Shown here: piece by piece, positions 11,980-24,359 of the stretch
Position numbering within the stretch: the first letter of the stretch is position 1
Layout: the number at the start of each line of letters is the position of its first letter
Assembly: GCA_963675135.1 (NCBI GenBank)
Contig: OY776131.1
Span: forward strand, 30,371,881-30,435,880
Length of the DNA: 64,000 nucleotides
From: Galeopsis tetrahit
Taxonomy: Eukaryota; Streptophyta; Magnoliopsida; Lamiales; Lamiaceae
Direction of reading: 5' to 3'
Program-made: the position numbers and the translations under genes
The notes under the pieces: model-generated
Seen by the model: the letters and a program-made list of their open reading frames with translations, nothing else
Told to the model about the DNA's origin: nothing
Database searches by the model: none

Positions 11980-13437
11980 TGTTGGGATATAAATTCACCC
12001 TAAGCCCCACTTGATGTTAGAATAGTTTTGATGGCCAAAACACTTAGAGTTTATAAATGTAATAGGATCAGCTGACTTGTATAGAACAGCTTAGACTAGT
12101 CTTGTGTGATCAACTGTATTGATATCAGCTGATCAGCACAGTCTTGGCTTACATGCCTATCCTCAAGATGAGAAGAGTAGAAGACATGAAGACTAGAAGA
12201 TCCTTGAAGACCAGATAAGTTAAGGTGTTTGTATACCTACTTATCTGATGGAGTCCAAGATTGAAGATAGCCTAAAGCAGCACAAAGAATTACCAGATCA
12301 GAAGAGTGTTACTCGACTGATATCAGAAGACAGAAGACCTAAGGCCAGAAGAGTAGTCAGAAGACTAGTAGTACAGATCAGAAGACTATGTGCTCTTCCA
12401 GGACTCGGCTGATTCCTAAGTCATCTTGCAATTCAAACGAAGACCTACCTTATTTAGAAGATTGACATGATCCCAGGATTGAAGCAATCAAGCGGCTGGA
12501 ATCAAGGAATCAAGCCATTATGGAAAGATTGCCCCAACGGCTAGTCAACTCCAACGTCTAGTTGCAAGCAATCACCACTATAAATACAAGAGGATGAGAA
12601 ATCACAAAGAAAAAAAAAGTCACAAGAGAGAATTCACAAGCTAAGCAAGCAATCAAGCAAAAAGCCATACTGTTCTAAGAGTTCTCCAAGAGCCAGAAAC
12701 CATTAGAATATCTATAGCTCTTAAGTGATTTCTATCCAACCCCTAAGAACCTGAAACCTGTTCATATTGTATAATCATTGTTTTAGGCATAGTGGTTAAG
12801 CAAATTATAAGCTTGAACCATTAGTTGGATACACTTCAAAAACCCCAAACCCTCACCGAAAGGTTAAAGTTTTTGAACCCCTCAAAGTGCAAGTGCTTAC
12901 AATCACTTGTGGAGACCGTAGCTGTTAGGACGGCTCAGATCTCAAAGTCCTAACCTTGGGACTATAAAGGTCAAGACCCTTGTAATTTGTGGTAAATTAA
13001 AGGGATTAAACATCACGTGTGGACGTGAGAGTGGACGTAGGAACGTATATCCGAACCACTATAAATCTGGTGTTATTTACTTACTGCACTTTACATTTCT
13101 GTCATTTCATTAACTATTATATAGTGCATACTGTGATTTCAACATTCTTCAAAACAAGGCCACAACTTTCAAACCAGCATCAGCTGAGTACTTTCATTAA
13201 GAAAAACAAGTTAACACTTTCATAAGAAACTAAAAGAACGAGTCTAATCAAGGCCTACCATAATTCCGCATATAACCTCTTCATTCAGATCACTATAGTC
13301 ATCTGGACCATCAGACTTGTAGTCCAGTTGACATAGCAATCACAAGAGGTTCCCAACTCTCTTGAAAAAGTTTTAAAGTCTATTCACCCCTCCCCTCTAG
13401 ACTTTAATCCCATTCACTATTCGTTCAGGGACCAACA
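11980..13437 (+). repeat. F LTR1 (5' LTR)
   Basis: 1458 bp, TGTTGGGATATAAATTC ... GGGACCAACA. A TATAAATA box lies at 12579-12586. The stem-loop at 13373-13407 marks the U5 end. It differs from LTR3 at roughly ten single bases and one A-run length, which points to recent insertion. No gene is seen inside; the short ORFs are chance. Confidence 0.95.
13373..13407 (+). repeat. U5 stem-loop with C-rich loop in F LTR1
   Basis: Perfect 10-bp arms TTAAAGTCTA (13373-13382) and TAGACTTTAA (13398-13407) around a 15-nt loop holding two CCCC runs, 30 nt from the LTR end. The same structure lies at 37295-37329 in LTR3. Confidence 0.8.
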
Positions 13438-13439
13438 AG

Positions 13440-13451
13440 TGGTATCAGAGC
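13440..13451 (+). other. F primer-binding site (initiator Met-tRNA)
   Basis: TGGTATCAGAGC, two bases after LTR1. It is the only primer site left in F: the one expected after LTR2 is deleted. Confidence 0.95.
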
Positions 13452-13567
13452 AGTGGTTCTAACGGACTACTGTCTCTAGATTATCAGAAGACTTGAGGGA
13501 GTCTTTCTATAGTCCTCTTGAACAGATCTATTCGTTTGAAAAACTTATTTTTGAAAACTCATACAGC

Positions 13568-15823
13568 ATGAGTGCTAATATGCGAAAGTTGCCTAAGTTT
13601 TCAGTTGAAGATTATGATTACTGGAAGATCAGGATGAGGAAGAATCTCACATCAGTCCACTACAAGATGTGGTCAGTAATCACAGAAGGCCCAATCACCA
13701 TCATGACAGTCAACACTGCAAATGGTGATCAAGAAGTTCCAGTTGGAGAACTTGTTCCCAAGCCGATGAAGGATCTCACACCAGAAGAGATGAAGCAATC
13801 AAATCTTGATAGCATTGCTCAAGATTACATAATGCAAACTCTTCCAAATGAGTACATTGCAAAAGTAATCCACTGTGAGGCAGCCAGAGAAATGTGGGAG
13901 GCATTGGCACTTCTCTGTGAAGGAACTGAGCTGATCAAGGAATCCAAGTTGTCTACAGCAGTCAAGAAGTTCGAACACTTCAAGATGCAACCAGAAGAGT
14001 CTATTGATCAGCTAGACAATAGATTCACCAAGATCATCAATGAGATAGAATCTCTGGGCAAGAAATATACTAATAGAGAGAAAAATTTAAAGATTCTAGA
14101 CTCTCTAACCAAGAAATGGAGACTCAAGAAGACCATCATCAAGGATACTCAAGATATCAAAAAGTGGTCTGCTCAAACTCTATTTCAGAACCTAAAAGCT
14201 CATGAATATGATCTGGAAAGAGAAGAAAACTCAGGAAGTGATGAGCCAACTGCAACCCCATCTACCTTCAAGACTGTAGCCTTCAAGGCAGCCAATACAA
14301 AAGCTGCAAGTACCTCATCTGGCAAGACCTCTCTGAAAACAGAAGACTTTGAAGGATCAGACATGAGTCTGAAGGAGCAAATGGCCCTTATGATCAAGAG
14401 ATTCGAAAGGATGAACACTCTCAATAGCAAATATAGAAAATTCTATAGAAACTACAAAGATAGAAGAGCAAGTTCACCCTCCAGAGGTTCCGGAGAAAGA
14501 ACACCAGAAAGACATCCTAGAAAGGATGTGGAGTCATCTGACAGCCGAGGATCTAGAAGAAGAGATGCCACTCCTCCAAGGAAAGGCAACTCAAATCAGA
14601 AATCTGGATCATGCTTTAATTGTCGCAAACCAGGACATTATGTCTATGAATGTCCTGAGCTGGATTTGGATGACAAAGAAGAAAGAAGGCCAAGAAGAAA
14701 TTCAGACAAGAAAGCTATGGTGACTGAAGAATGTGAATATCAAAGTGATGAACTCCCTACATCACCAGACTGTCAAATCTTCTCAGATGATTCAGATGAT
14801 CTAGCTATGATGGCCATAGGTGAAAATGAGGTAAATTCCTATACTACTACTTTCCATTCACCTATGTTTTCACAATCAGATGAGATAAACTCATCTGAAG
14901 GCGAATCAGAAGACACCTATTATCAATCTTTAAGAAAGGAAAAAGGTGATCTGGATATTGCCACTAGTGCTTTTATAGAATTGGAAGAGGAGAACAAGGA
15001 TCTAAGGAAAGAAATTGCTAAGTTGAAAAAGACTAAGTTTGATAACACCCCTGAGTTGGTCACAATGAATGAAAGATTGACCAGAGAAGTGGAACTTCTT
15101 AAGGAAGAAAATACCACAATAACTCAGTTGTATGAGGGGATGTTAGAAACTCAAGCTTTAGAAACTAAGGAATTTCGTTCACTGCAATCCAAGTTCGATG
15201 ACCTCTTCCAAGCACACAAGCTCTTAGAAAAGGAGAAGGAATGCCTAAATCAAAAGATAACAGAGTTCAATAAAGCTTCTACTACTATTGAAAGTATCTC
15301 TGAGTATTATAGATCAAATAGCAATAAAATGGGTTTTGGCTATGAACTTAATCCATCTACATCCTCTCCAGCTGGGGGTAGTACACCTAACAAGTGCACT
15401 ACTCAGACACATGAAAAGGGTGAGTGTTCTAAACACAATGAACCTAATATGAACCAAAAGGCATCTGTACCAGCTAAGGCTAACTCTCCTAACACCAAAA
15501 ATGGTAAAAGACAAGCTAACCCCAAGCCTGTACAGAGGAACAACAAACAGCCTAGACCATCTAGCTTGAGACAGTCTCAGCTGTATGCTGCTCCAGCCAA
15601 GAAGAAGAAGTCTTCTTCCAACAAATCTGTTCTCTTTGCACCCCCTATCTCTTATGATATTGTGAGAACAGAAGAGTATGGTCCATATAATCGTGTGCAT
15701 CGTCCAGCTAATGGATATACAAAAGGTATGACACATTGTCACAATTCCTACTTGACAATGGATATACAAAAGGCAAAGTTGATAGAACTCTTTTCAGAAT
15801 ACAAGAAGGAGAAGACATTCTAA
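13568..15823 (+). pseudogene. gag: F internal region 1: gag, truncated and fused out of frame to RT
   Basis: Start chosen at the ATG giving MSANMRKLPKF, which lines up with the conserved Gag start. Gag N-domain (YWKIRMRKNL, EMWEALALLCEG), basic region, zinc knuckle CFNCRKPGHYVYEC near 14613-14654, then a long charged coiled coil and a basic C-terminal region. At about 15710 the Gag end is lost. A 17-bp copied filler follows, and the frame runs about 35 codons through RT sequence in the wrong frame to a stop at 15823. The protein would keep capsid and RNA-binding parts but not the normal end. Confidence 0.9.
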
Positions 15824-16782
15824 TGGTACAAATATATGTAGATGATATTATATTTGGATCACCCAATCAAGAGATGTGCAAGAAGTTCTCTGAACTTATG
15901 CAAGGAAAGTTTGAAATGAGCATGATGGGTGAGATGAATTACTTCATAGGACTTCAAGTCAAGCAGAGTCCAGAAGGGATCTTCATCAACCAGTCCAAGT
16001 ATACCAAAAGCCTATTAGAAAGATTCAAAGCTCTACAAAGCAAGACTACAAGGATTCCAATGATGACATCTTTCATAATGGAACCAGATGAGTCTGGAAA
16101 TGCAGTTGATCAAGCTGAATATAGAGCACTGATTGGATCTCTACTATACCTTACAGCTAGCAGACCAGACATAACATTTGCTGTAGGAGTATGTGCTAGG
16201 TTTCAAGCAAACCCAAAGCAAAGTCACCTAGAAGCAGCAAGGAAGATTCTCAAGTACCTAAAAGGAACAATCAATCTAGGACTATGGTACCCTGCTGATG
16301 ACAATCTAGAATTGAGTGGCTATTCTGACTCAGACTATGGAGGATGTAGAATTGATAGGAAATCCACATCTGGAACCTGCCAATTCCTAGGCAACAAGTT
16401 GATATCATGATTCTCTAAGAAGCAAACTTCATTTGCAACCTCCACCACTGAAGCAGAATATATGGCAGCTGGAAGTTGTTGTAGTCAGCTGCTCTGGCTA
16501 GTTCAACAACTCAAGGATTACAATGTAGAGGCAAGAGAAGTCCCTATCTATTGTGACAGCAGCAGTGCCATTGCCATCACTCAAAATCTAGTCCTCCACA
16601 CAAGGTGCAAGCATGTCGACATTCGACACCATTTCATAAGAGACCACCTTGAAAAGAAGGACATCAAGATGGAGAAAATTCACACAGATATCCAAAGAGC
16701 AGACATCTTGACTAAGCCCCTAGCTGAAGAAAGGTTCAAGACCCTATGCTACAGCTTAGGACTCCTGGACCCAAGCACATGA
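15727..16782 (+). pseudogene. pol: F internal region 1: RT C-terminal part and RNase H
   Basis: Picks up in RT just before the YVDD motif (about 15830) and runs through the connection domain ([17 protein letters not shown]) and RNase H to the stop at 16782. A TGA at 16408-16410 replaces a Trp codon found in element H; the same TGA is in internal region 2. Protease, integrase and the RT fingers are missing relative to copy 2 (its bases about 26440-28930). No start codon context; not expected to be expressed. Confidence 0.92.
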
Positions 16783-17390
16783 AGAAGGAAAGATCAGCTG
16801 AAAACCTCAGCTGATCCAAGTGCAGCAGACTAGGAGGATCAGATGAGGTGAATAGACACCCTCATCTTCAGGTAAGTACTTCCCGATGAAGACAAATAAA
16901 GCTGAGGGAAAACTTAGAGTCATCTAATCAAGGGGGAATCAATGATACCTTAAGAATCCTTGATGAAATACTCTACAATCTGCATTGCATATCATATTTA
17001 TATATATATACAGCAGACTTGAACAAAGTTATTTGACATCTTTACTCTAAGCAATGTATACTATGTATAATAATAAACTACTCGTCATAAAATATTTTAT
17101 TTATATACATACATACAGTATGCATGCACTGTACGGATTTCAAATAACTCTTGCTCAAAATTTATAATTTCTGCATTCCATAAGATAAAGTCTGAATATC
17201 TTTAAATGTGAACCCTTAGATCAAGAATCTCATTGTTGATCTTAAGAAGTAACTTTTCAAAAATTCAGACCTATCCACTCTATAGTTTTGTCATCTTTCA
17301 CTCCACTACCTCATTTCTACCTCTATAAAAGGAGGAAGTTATGAGAATACCTAAGAACACAAATCACTAACTATTATTCTTGTTTCAGGT
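16783..17390 (+). other. F1 non-coding spacer after pol
   Basis: AT-rich, no ORF of note. It ends with a TATA box (17324-17330) and a TTGTTTCAG stretch just before the small ORF. The matching spacer in copy 2 (29987-30650) carries an extra 56 bp. Confidence 0.7.
17324..17330 (+). promoter_or_regulatory. Possible internal TATA box upstream of small ORF (copy 1)
   Basis: TATAAAA in the context ACCTCTATAAAAGGAGG, 67 bp before the ATG at 17391. Identical in copy 2 at 30584-30590. Confidence 0.5.
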
Positions 17391-17537
17391 ATGGAGACAA
17401 TCGAAAGAAGAGATGGAATGGAGATCATCCTTCAACCAAGGTCTTGGGTGAAGGAGATGAAGATTTGTCCAGAAGATAAAGATGATACAGATCAGCATAC
17501 TTGGTTTAGCCAACATAAGTATGCCCATGAAAACTAG
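17391..17537 (+). CDS. Small conserved ORF in F, copy 1 (48 residues, unknown)
   Basis: Starts METIERRDGMEII and ends HKYAHEN. It lies between pol and ORF3, 67 bp after a TATA box. Copy 2 (30651-30797) has the same frame with one visible base difference in codon 32 (Thr here, Ala there). No recognised domain, no membrane segment. With copies this similar, an open frame is weak evidence of function. It could be a leader ORF on the ORF3 transcript. Confidence 0.4.
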   Translation: METIERRDGMEIILQPRSWVKEMKICPEDKDDTDQHTWFSQHKYAHEN

Positions 17538-18625
17538 AGGAAGGAGAGAAGTCCTTGTTGAAAACTAGAGGAAAGAGAGATGCAGAGGACAAAGTAGCAA
17601 GCAAGCAGAGCTTCTTCTCCAGGGGGAAGTTCTACATGGAGAGCTTGCTATCCAAGGCTACTATGTCAAAACATATCAGGAAGGCCAAGTCCATGGCTCT
17701 CTCTTCGACTCCATTGAAGCCTCTTCAAATCTTCCTTCTCCTTCAAAAGAAGCGAAGAAATTCAAAAAGGACACATTAGATGCTACAACCCATCTGATGA
17801 TGAGGAACATCAGATGGTGAGGGAAACCTGAACCAGTGGGATATCATCCAGGCTGATCATCAAATTGATTTGATGGTCCTACATGGTTCAGAGGTAGAGC
17901 TGGAAGATCCATCAAACCAGGTTGGATCACCACTCACAACAAAGCTGGAAGATCTATCATCCAGGTTGGATCATCACAGCAGCACTGAATGATCCATCAA
18001 GCCAGGTTGGACCTTCAAAGCACAGAAGATTTACTCAGCAAATCTCAATCCTCTACTCAGCTGATCAGAAGACCAACTCAGCTGACCAGAAGACTTTCAA
18101 GGAAAATCAGCAGACTTTTTGAAGAAATCAGAAGACCTCACTCTGCTGATCAGATCACTTTATTTTAGAGTTTAATGACTATCTTTGATCATGTAATTCA
18201 TATTAGATTCATTCCTGAATGTAATTAAAGAAATTGGCCTATATAAGGAATGAAATTCACTTATAAAAAACGGCCTTGATGATCAATTCTTACCACAAAA
18301 TTAGTCACAACGACTATTTTTGGTAATGATGTCATTAATACTCAATTACCAAATTGCCAGTAAATCAACTATTGCCACATGGCAAATTCAGCCGGCAAAT
18401 TTAAAGAAAGGTCCGAAATCAAAGAAGGAAAATCTTGGGCTCTACTCCACAATTAAACCAAATCTGACCGTTGGATTATACAATTCTCAAGAATTGCTGG
18501 AGTATATATACAACCCTTAAAACATTCCTCAAACCCTTTCGCTCACAAATCTCAAATTGCTCTCAATACTCTCTCGTTCTGCAAATTTCTTTCAAGCTTT
18601 CAAAACCTAACACTCAAACTCTACT
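17538..18625 (+). other. F1 spacer between small ORF and ORF3
   Basis: No convincing ORF. It includes a repetitive stretch (about 17880-18180) rich in GGTTGGA and CAGCTGA words. Copy 1 has about 50 bp more than copy 2 near 17953-18000, a local duplication or loss. The last 130 bp look like a promoter and leader for ORF3. Confidence 0.6.
18503..18510 (+). promoter_or_regulatory. Possible ORF3 promoter TATA box (copy 1)
   Basis: TATATATA about 116 bp before the ORF3 ATG at 18626, followed by a CT- and CA-rich leader free of ATG. Copy 2 has the same arrangement (31723-31730 and 31846). Confidence 0.55.
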
Positions 18626-21600
18626 ATGGCAATCATTGAAATTTACGACGAGAAGACCAAGAGCACTGGCACCTTGGATGCTGCAAAGTGGTCCAAGGAA
18701 GGGAAGATGTTCACATAGAATGCTCTGTTTTTCAAGGGCAAACACAAAGCAGAAAACAAGGAGATCCTTCTTCGCTGCATCAACCTCAACCTTCGAGATT
18801 TTCTGGAATCAGCACCCACCAATGTTTATGAACAAGATGTGCTGGCTTTCTACTCAAATGCTGTGATGAAGGGATCTCACGTTGAAAGTGTCATTGGTGG
18901 ACACAAGGTCAAGGTAACAAGGCAAATCCTTCAGGAACTATTCGGCTTGTCAAGAGGGAAGATCAATATCTCCAACTATATTATGGGAAAAGAGAAAGAG
19001 TATATGGAGATGTTCACTGATGGGAGAATCAAGGCTATCGATGCCTCTGGACTCAAGAAATCCCAACTAGAACCTAAGTTTCAAACCCTGATGGATATAG
19101 CAGGCAAGATGCTGCTAGGTAACACATTTAGTCATGATGCTGTTACTACTCTAAAGGTTAGAGTTATGGCTGCAATCTGGGATCAGATTGATGGAGACTG
19201 GCAAGGGTTGTTCTTGGATAGAATTGCCCTTGAAGCCAAGAAGGTAACTTTGGACCTTCAATCAAGAGAATGGAAGGTGACATCGACAGTCAGCTTTGTC
19301 AACAAGCTGAGTATCATCCTTCCAGAAGTACTCCCTAGAAAGTATAAGATGGGACCTCATAAGACCTTCCACATCTCCAAGTATTACTTAAGGAAGGAAG
19401 CTCTTGCTGAGGCAGCAAGGTTGAAAGAAGAGAAGAGGAAGTTGTTGGCAGAAGCACCTTCCAAAGATGTAGTTGAAGAGGCAGAAGAGTCTGCTCATGA
19501 CTCTGCTGCAGAAGAAGAAGAAGAGCCATCCAAAGAAGAGGCTCAAAAGAAGACTGCTGAGGATGATGATGACAATCAGACCTTAGCACAAAGAAGATAT
19601 CTGATCAGATCAGGGCTCATGATCTCCCCATCTGATTCAGATGCCACTCCCACTGCCTCTCCTTTGAAAAAGGCAGGTACTTCTAATCCCTCTCTCACTT
19701 TCACACCTTCTAAACTATCAAAGGGTCAGAAGAGAAAGAAGAACACTTCTTCTTTCACAAAGAAAGCCAAGAAATCCAGGCTCCCTACTCCAATGAGCAT
19801 AGCCCATATTTCGTCCTTCAACCCTTCTGATGAGTCCAACCCATCTGAACCTTCAAACACTGATACCCAAATTCCTGCTGATACTCACACAGCAGAGAAA
19901 CAAACTCAGCCTCAACTAACCCTTGAACCACAATTGCCTACCCCTGCTGATGTTCAAACAGCAGACAACCAACCTCAAACCACCTTAACATCCCATGCTG
20001 ATGATCAAACTCAGATCACATCCACAACCCCTGCTGACATTCAAACAGCAGATGTCCAAGATCATCAAGCTCTACCATCTACTGATCTTCAAGTAGAAAC
20101 TGAACCAGACCAGCAGACCCAAAACCCTGCTGATGAACAAATCACTGAAGATCAATCCCAACTTCCTACCCAACAAGAGGATATCACTTCCCAAATCCAT
20201 GCTGATACTCACACAGCAGAGGAAAATGCCCCAGCTACCCAAACTCCTACCATCATTATCCCTTCTGCTCCAGAAGACATGGCACCAGCAGACCTGGATC
20301 AAGCTGGCCCCTCTCAACCTCAGTTCAGAATGGTGCACTACCCTATGTGCACAAAGGAGAAGATAATGAGGATGAAGATAGCCAACCTGCTCAAGTCCAC
20401 TACTCCTGGTGTTGATGAGGAATCAATCCAGTTTGAACAAGTGCTTAGGATATACACTTGGATTGAGCTCAGAAGAGATGATGTAGATGACCTTCTTGAG
20501 GTCATGGAAGGAATGGGAGGAAAGGAAAACTTCCTCGACTGGGAGATGGAGCAAAAGGAAGTTACTCGAGTTGAATCTTTTGCTCAGCTGCTATCAGACG
20601 AGGCACTGACTGCAGTTTGCAACCGGATTCTAGGAATCCCCACTGTTGATGTCTCTATCCCAGAAGGCTCATCAGATCAGCAGACAGCTGAAAAAGCAAA
20701 GATGAAGGAATCAGCTGCACCAGCCTTGGTGGAAGTCTCAGCTGCCCCTGCAGAAGTCTCAGCTGCCCCTGCAGAAGACTCATCTGCCCCTGCAAAAGTC
20801 TCAGCTGCACCAGCTGACAACGTAGAGTACTAGCTCCCTTCATGCCAACAGCTGACCTGTCTCACTTCATTGATAAAGGAGAGAAGATCATGACACATCT
20901 GGTTAAGGCCACTTCCACATTCCTCAATGAAGAATATCTTTCAGCTGAAGAAAGGGGCAAAGCAATAATTGTTCATCCAAAGCCTCAAGGTACAACCTCT
21001 ACCTCTACCCCATCTGTTGATCACACAGCAGACATCTGCTCCCAGGTCAAAGCTGCAATAGACTTGCACTTTGAAAAAGGTTTAGGTCTACAACTTGGAA
21101 AATATGTTGAAAAAGCTGTTAGGGAGCAGAGGACTCGTCTTAATGACCAAATCCTTGACATCGAGGACAAATTTGGTGAGGCACTCCATGATCATATAGG
21201 AGATTACATGAGTCTCATTCAGAAAAGAACAGCTGACGTCTCCACAATGTTTGCTGATGAGATCTCCCAAATGGAGGCCGCCTACGAGTCAAGAGTTAAA
21301 GATGCTGAAGCAAGAACTGCTGAAGGTCAAAACCTTCTTAAGGCAGCTGCAGAGGAGAATGAAAAACTGCAGACTCAGCTGAAGGAGACAGCAGCCAAGT
21401 TGGAAACACTTACAACTAGATTTGAAGCTACCTCCTCCTCCAATTCTCATGTTGAAGTTCTTGAGCACAGCATATCACATCTGACCCAAGTTGGCAAAGT
21501 CAATGCCATGGCTCTAAAGCAGATCCTGATGATAGAGATTCGAAATGCAATGGTACCTTTTGCGGCTGCACTTGCTGGAGCCAAAAAGGGGGAAGATGTG

Positions 21601-21777
21601 TTGATAAAGGCTCTAGAGAAGTCTACTGCCCAGCAAGCTGAACTGGTAGTAGCACAAGATGACTTGACTGAAACCTTGGGTGTTTTAAAGAGCAAAATTG
21701 TTGGTCCCTGAGACGAGTGTAAGATCAGCTGACTTGATGTCTGCTGATTGTGTGGAAAATAAACTAACTCTTCAAAG

Positions 21778-21818
21778 TAACTAGTCCGATGATTTCACTA
21801 GGGGCCTAGGACTAGTTA
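21778..21818 (-). repeat. Stem-loop with CCCC loop in LTR G
   Basis: Perfect 10-bp arms TAACTAGTCC (21778-21787) and GGACTAGTTA (21809-21818). The minus-strand loop contains TAGGCCCCTAG. It is 79 nt from the LTR end. Confidence 0.65.
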
Positions 21819-22136
21819 GTCGACTAATTAATTACGTATCGGAGTTAAGTGCGGAATTGTAGTGTGCCCATAAATATTATACTCGTCTATTTAATTTAAA
21901 TACAGTGTGTAAAACAGTTTATGCACAAATATGTATGAAAAGACTTGAAATGTAAAGTGCAGAAATGTAAATAACACATTGATTTATAGTGGTTCGGATA
22001 TACGTTCCTACGTCCACTCTCACGTCCACACGTGATGTTTAATCCCTTTAATTTACCCAAAATTACAAGGGCCTTGTCCTTTATAGTCCCAAGGGTAGGA
22101 CTTTGAGATCTGAGCGGTCCTAACGGCTACGGTCTC

Positions 22137-22222
22137 CACAAGTGATTGTAAGCACTTGCACTTCCCCCACAAGTGATTGTAAGCACTTGCACTTGAACTC
22201 CACAAGTGATTATAGAGCACTT
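22137..22222 (-). repeat. Three tandem units of about 32 bp in LTR G
   Basis: Units beginning CACAAGTGATT at 22137, 22168 and 22201. The last unit is degenerate. Confidence 0.75.
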
Positions 22223-22749
22223 GGACTCTTTACAGTGATAAACACTCAACTTGACTTCTAAGGTTTTATGGTAGAAGGTGGGTTTTGTGTATATGAACTA
22301 GGTGAGAATTTCCCTTACAATCTGTTTTAGCCTCATGCTAGGATTGGGAAATTCTCTCTAAGCTATGGATATATATTTGTGGTTGCACTGGCTTAGATGG
22401 TATGAGTTCACTCACTGGGGATGAGGTGATGCGTGTTGAATCTTCATGAATGATCTTCTTGAGCTCTTCTTATTTCTGGAGTTTATGACCTTTGCTCGAC
22501 CATTGCATCTCACACCACTTCTCTTCTCCCAATGATGTATGAGCTCATTTATATAGTGTTGATGTTTGAATGTTACCGTTGGATGTTAGCAATTCAAATC
22601 TCCACTAATTGAGGAATTGACAATCTCTTGATTTGATATGATTGAATATTACCATTGTCATGTAATTTCAATCATATCTTTGACTTTCCTTTCTTGTGCA
22701 CATATCTTGTCAATCCTTGATTTCAGCTGTGATTGGTCTTCCTTTAATT

Positions 22750-23190
22750 GTGTAAGAAGACTTCTACTCTGCTGGTAAGAAGACTTCATTCTGCTGGTAA
22801 GAAGACTTCACTCTGCTGGTAAGAAGACTTCTACTCTGCTGTCTTTACTCAGCTGTCTTTACACAGCTGCTGTTTCTTCTCAGCTGCTGTCTTTACTCAG
22901 CTGACTTTACACAGCTGCTGTTTCTTCTCAGCTGCTGTCTTTACTCTGCTGTCTTTACTCAGCTGGCTTTACACAGCTGCTGTTTCTTCTCAGCTGCTGT
23001 CTTTACTCTGCTGTCTTTACTCAGCTGGCTTTACACAGCTGCTGTTTCTTCTCAGCTGCTGTCTTTACTCTGCTGTCTTTACTCAGCTGGCTTTACACAG
23101 CTGCTGTTTCTTCTCAGCTGCTGTCTTTACTCAGCTGGTTGTAAGATGACTTCTACTCAGCTGATGTAAGGCGACTTCTACTCAGCTGAT
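22750..23190 (-). repeat. CAGCTG-rich minisatellite in LTR G
   Basis: Units with TGCTGTTTCTTCTCAGCTGC begin near 22867, 22915, 22977, 23039 and 23101, so the periods are 48, 62, 62 and 62 bp. It is flanked by shorter repeats containing GAAGACTTC / TCTGCTGGTAA. The sense strand would be rich in CAGCTG E-box-like palindromes. Confidence 0.85.
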
Positions 23191-24136
23191 GTAAGATGAC
23201 TTCTGGTCTTGGTCTTCTCTTCTCTTCTTGAGCATTGACATGTCTTCTCTTCTAACCAGAGTCCTATCTATTACAAGATGTATAATAAAGTTATCTATAC
23301 AATACAACTTATCCTATTACATGTTTGATTTGGTTTATCAAAACTAAACTAAGGATATTCATATCCCAACAAAAATCAAGAACAGGCAAGGCAAAGGCAA
23401 AGAAATTGCTCAAGAAGATACCCAAGCACCCACTCAACCTCCTGCCAAGACTCTTCAGGTCACTGCCTCTGAAGAACAAGTTCCTGAAAAGAGAATGACA
23501 AGGAAAAGGAAGGCAGATGAGCAAGCTCAGTCAGCTCAGACCAGTAAGAAGTCAGCTCCAGCAGAGCCTACTGCAGAAGAGAAACAGGCTCTAGAGTTGA
23601 AGAAAAAGAAGTTGCTTGAAGCTAAAGAGCTTAAGCAAAGGAAGCTAGATGATGCGAAGGCTGTCAAAGCCAAATTTGAAAGAAGAATTGCTAAACTCAG
23701 GAAAACACTCAAGGACAAAGCACAAGAAGACAATGTCCTGGTGTTTGATAGCAATTATGTGGATTATTTAGCCCTTCAAGATGAGCTACCAAGATGGTAT
23801 CCCCTGAAGAAGAAGTGGCAAATTCAACACCACATAGTAAGGAAATTTGGCCCTCTCTCTACTTATGAAGATGAATTCTTCCAATTCTCCCAGTTCATGA
23901 ACATTGAAGATCCAGTGTTCTGGGAAGAAATTGTCAAGACAGCCAAAGGACTTGACAATTGCAGAATCCTAACACCTGAAGAACCCAAATGGGATGCACC
24001 CATTCTAGACTCAGGAAGAGCCAACATGATTGAAATCAAAAGGATTTTGTACAAGATCTATGAAGAGGAGAATGTTACAGACTTGCAGCACATGGAAGAA
24101 GTTCGAGCTCGTCTGTACCTTGCCTACCGCATTTGA

Positions 24137-24345
24137 AGATCAGAAGACCTGATGAAGACTACCTTAGAAGTTTAAAGAAACTATTACTTGTAATCTGTAA
24201 AAGTTCTATCTATATTAAAGTTCTAGTTCTTTTTGCTTACAAGACAAACTCTCATTGTCTTCATCAGATACTTCAGTCTTAGCATGTTATAAACTCTTAT
24301 CTTATTTCATTAAGAGCATTTATCAAGTATAGTTTTGGCTTCATC
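24137..24345 (+). other. F1 3' untranslated region after ORF3
   Basis: About 210 bp of AT-rich sequence between the ORF3 stop and the polypurine tract, matching 35680-35888 in copy 2. No ORF. Confidence 0.8.
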
Positions 24346-24359
24346 AAAAAGGGGGAAAT
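24346..24359 (+). other. F polypurine tract before LTR2
   Basis: AAAAAGGGGGAAAT directly before TGTTGGG; it primes plus-strand DNA synthesis. The same 14-mer precedes LTR3 and, on the minus strand, element D's 3' LTR. Confidence 0.9.

Larger units (their letters stand above)
21699..23371 (-). mobile_element. Element G: solo LTR of a related copia, reverse orientation
   Basis: 1673 bp, flanked by AAAAT at 21694-21698 and 23372-23376. On the minus strand it starts TGTTGGGATATGAATATCC and ends CAGGGACCAACA, like the F LTR. It shares a block with it around 22000-22140 (the ACGTCCACACGTGATG region), so it is a related but distinct subfamily. No internal sequence remains, as expected after LTR-LTR recombination. 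It interrupts ORF3 copy 1 and is absent from copy 2. It holds two minisatellites and a U5-like hairpin at 21778-21818. Confidence 0.95.
18626..24136 (+). pseudogene. F ORF3, copy 1 (stop, 22-bp deletion, LTR insertion)
   Basis: Same ORF as 31846-35679. From ATG 18626 the frame hits TAG at 18716-18718 (GAG in copy 2) and then runs to 20833. There a 22-bp deletion between short AGAG repeats shifts the frame and a stop follows. The sequence continues in the new frame (about 20842-21698), is split by solo LTR G (21699-23371), and resumes at 23377 to the stop at 24136. The visible protein has a folded N-part, a Thr/Gln/Pro-rich middle with repeated ADxQTAD words, coiled coils, and a basic then acidic C-part ending RLYLAYRI. 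It cannot make a full product. Confidence 0.88.

Noticed and set aside
13019..13225. 68-codon ORF in F LTR1, repeated at 36941-37147
   Set aside because: It lies in the transcribed end of the LTR, has no recognisable domain, and is shared only because the LTRs are copies.
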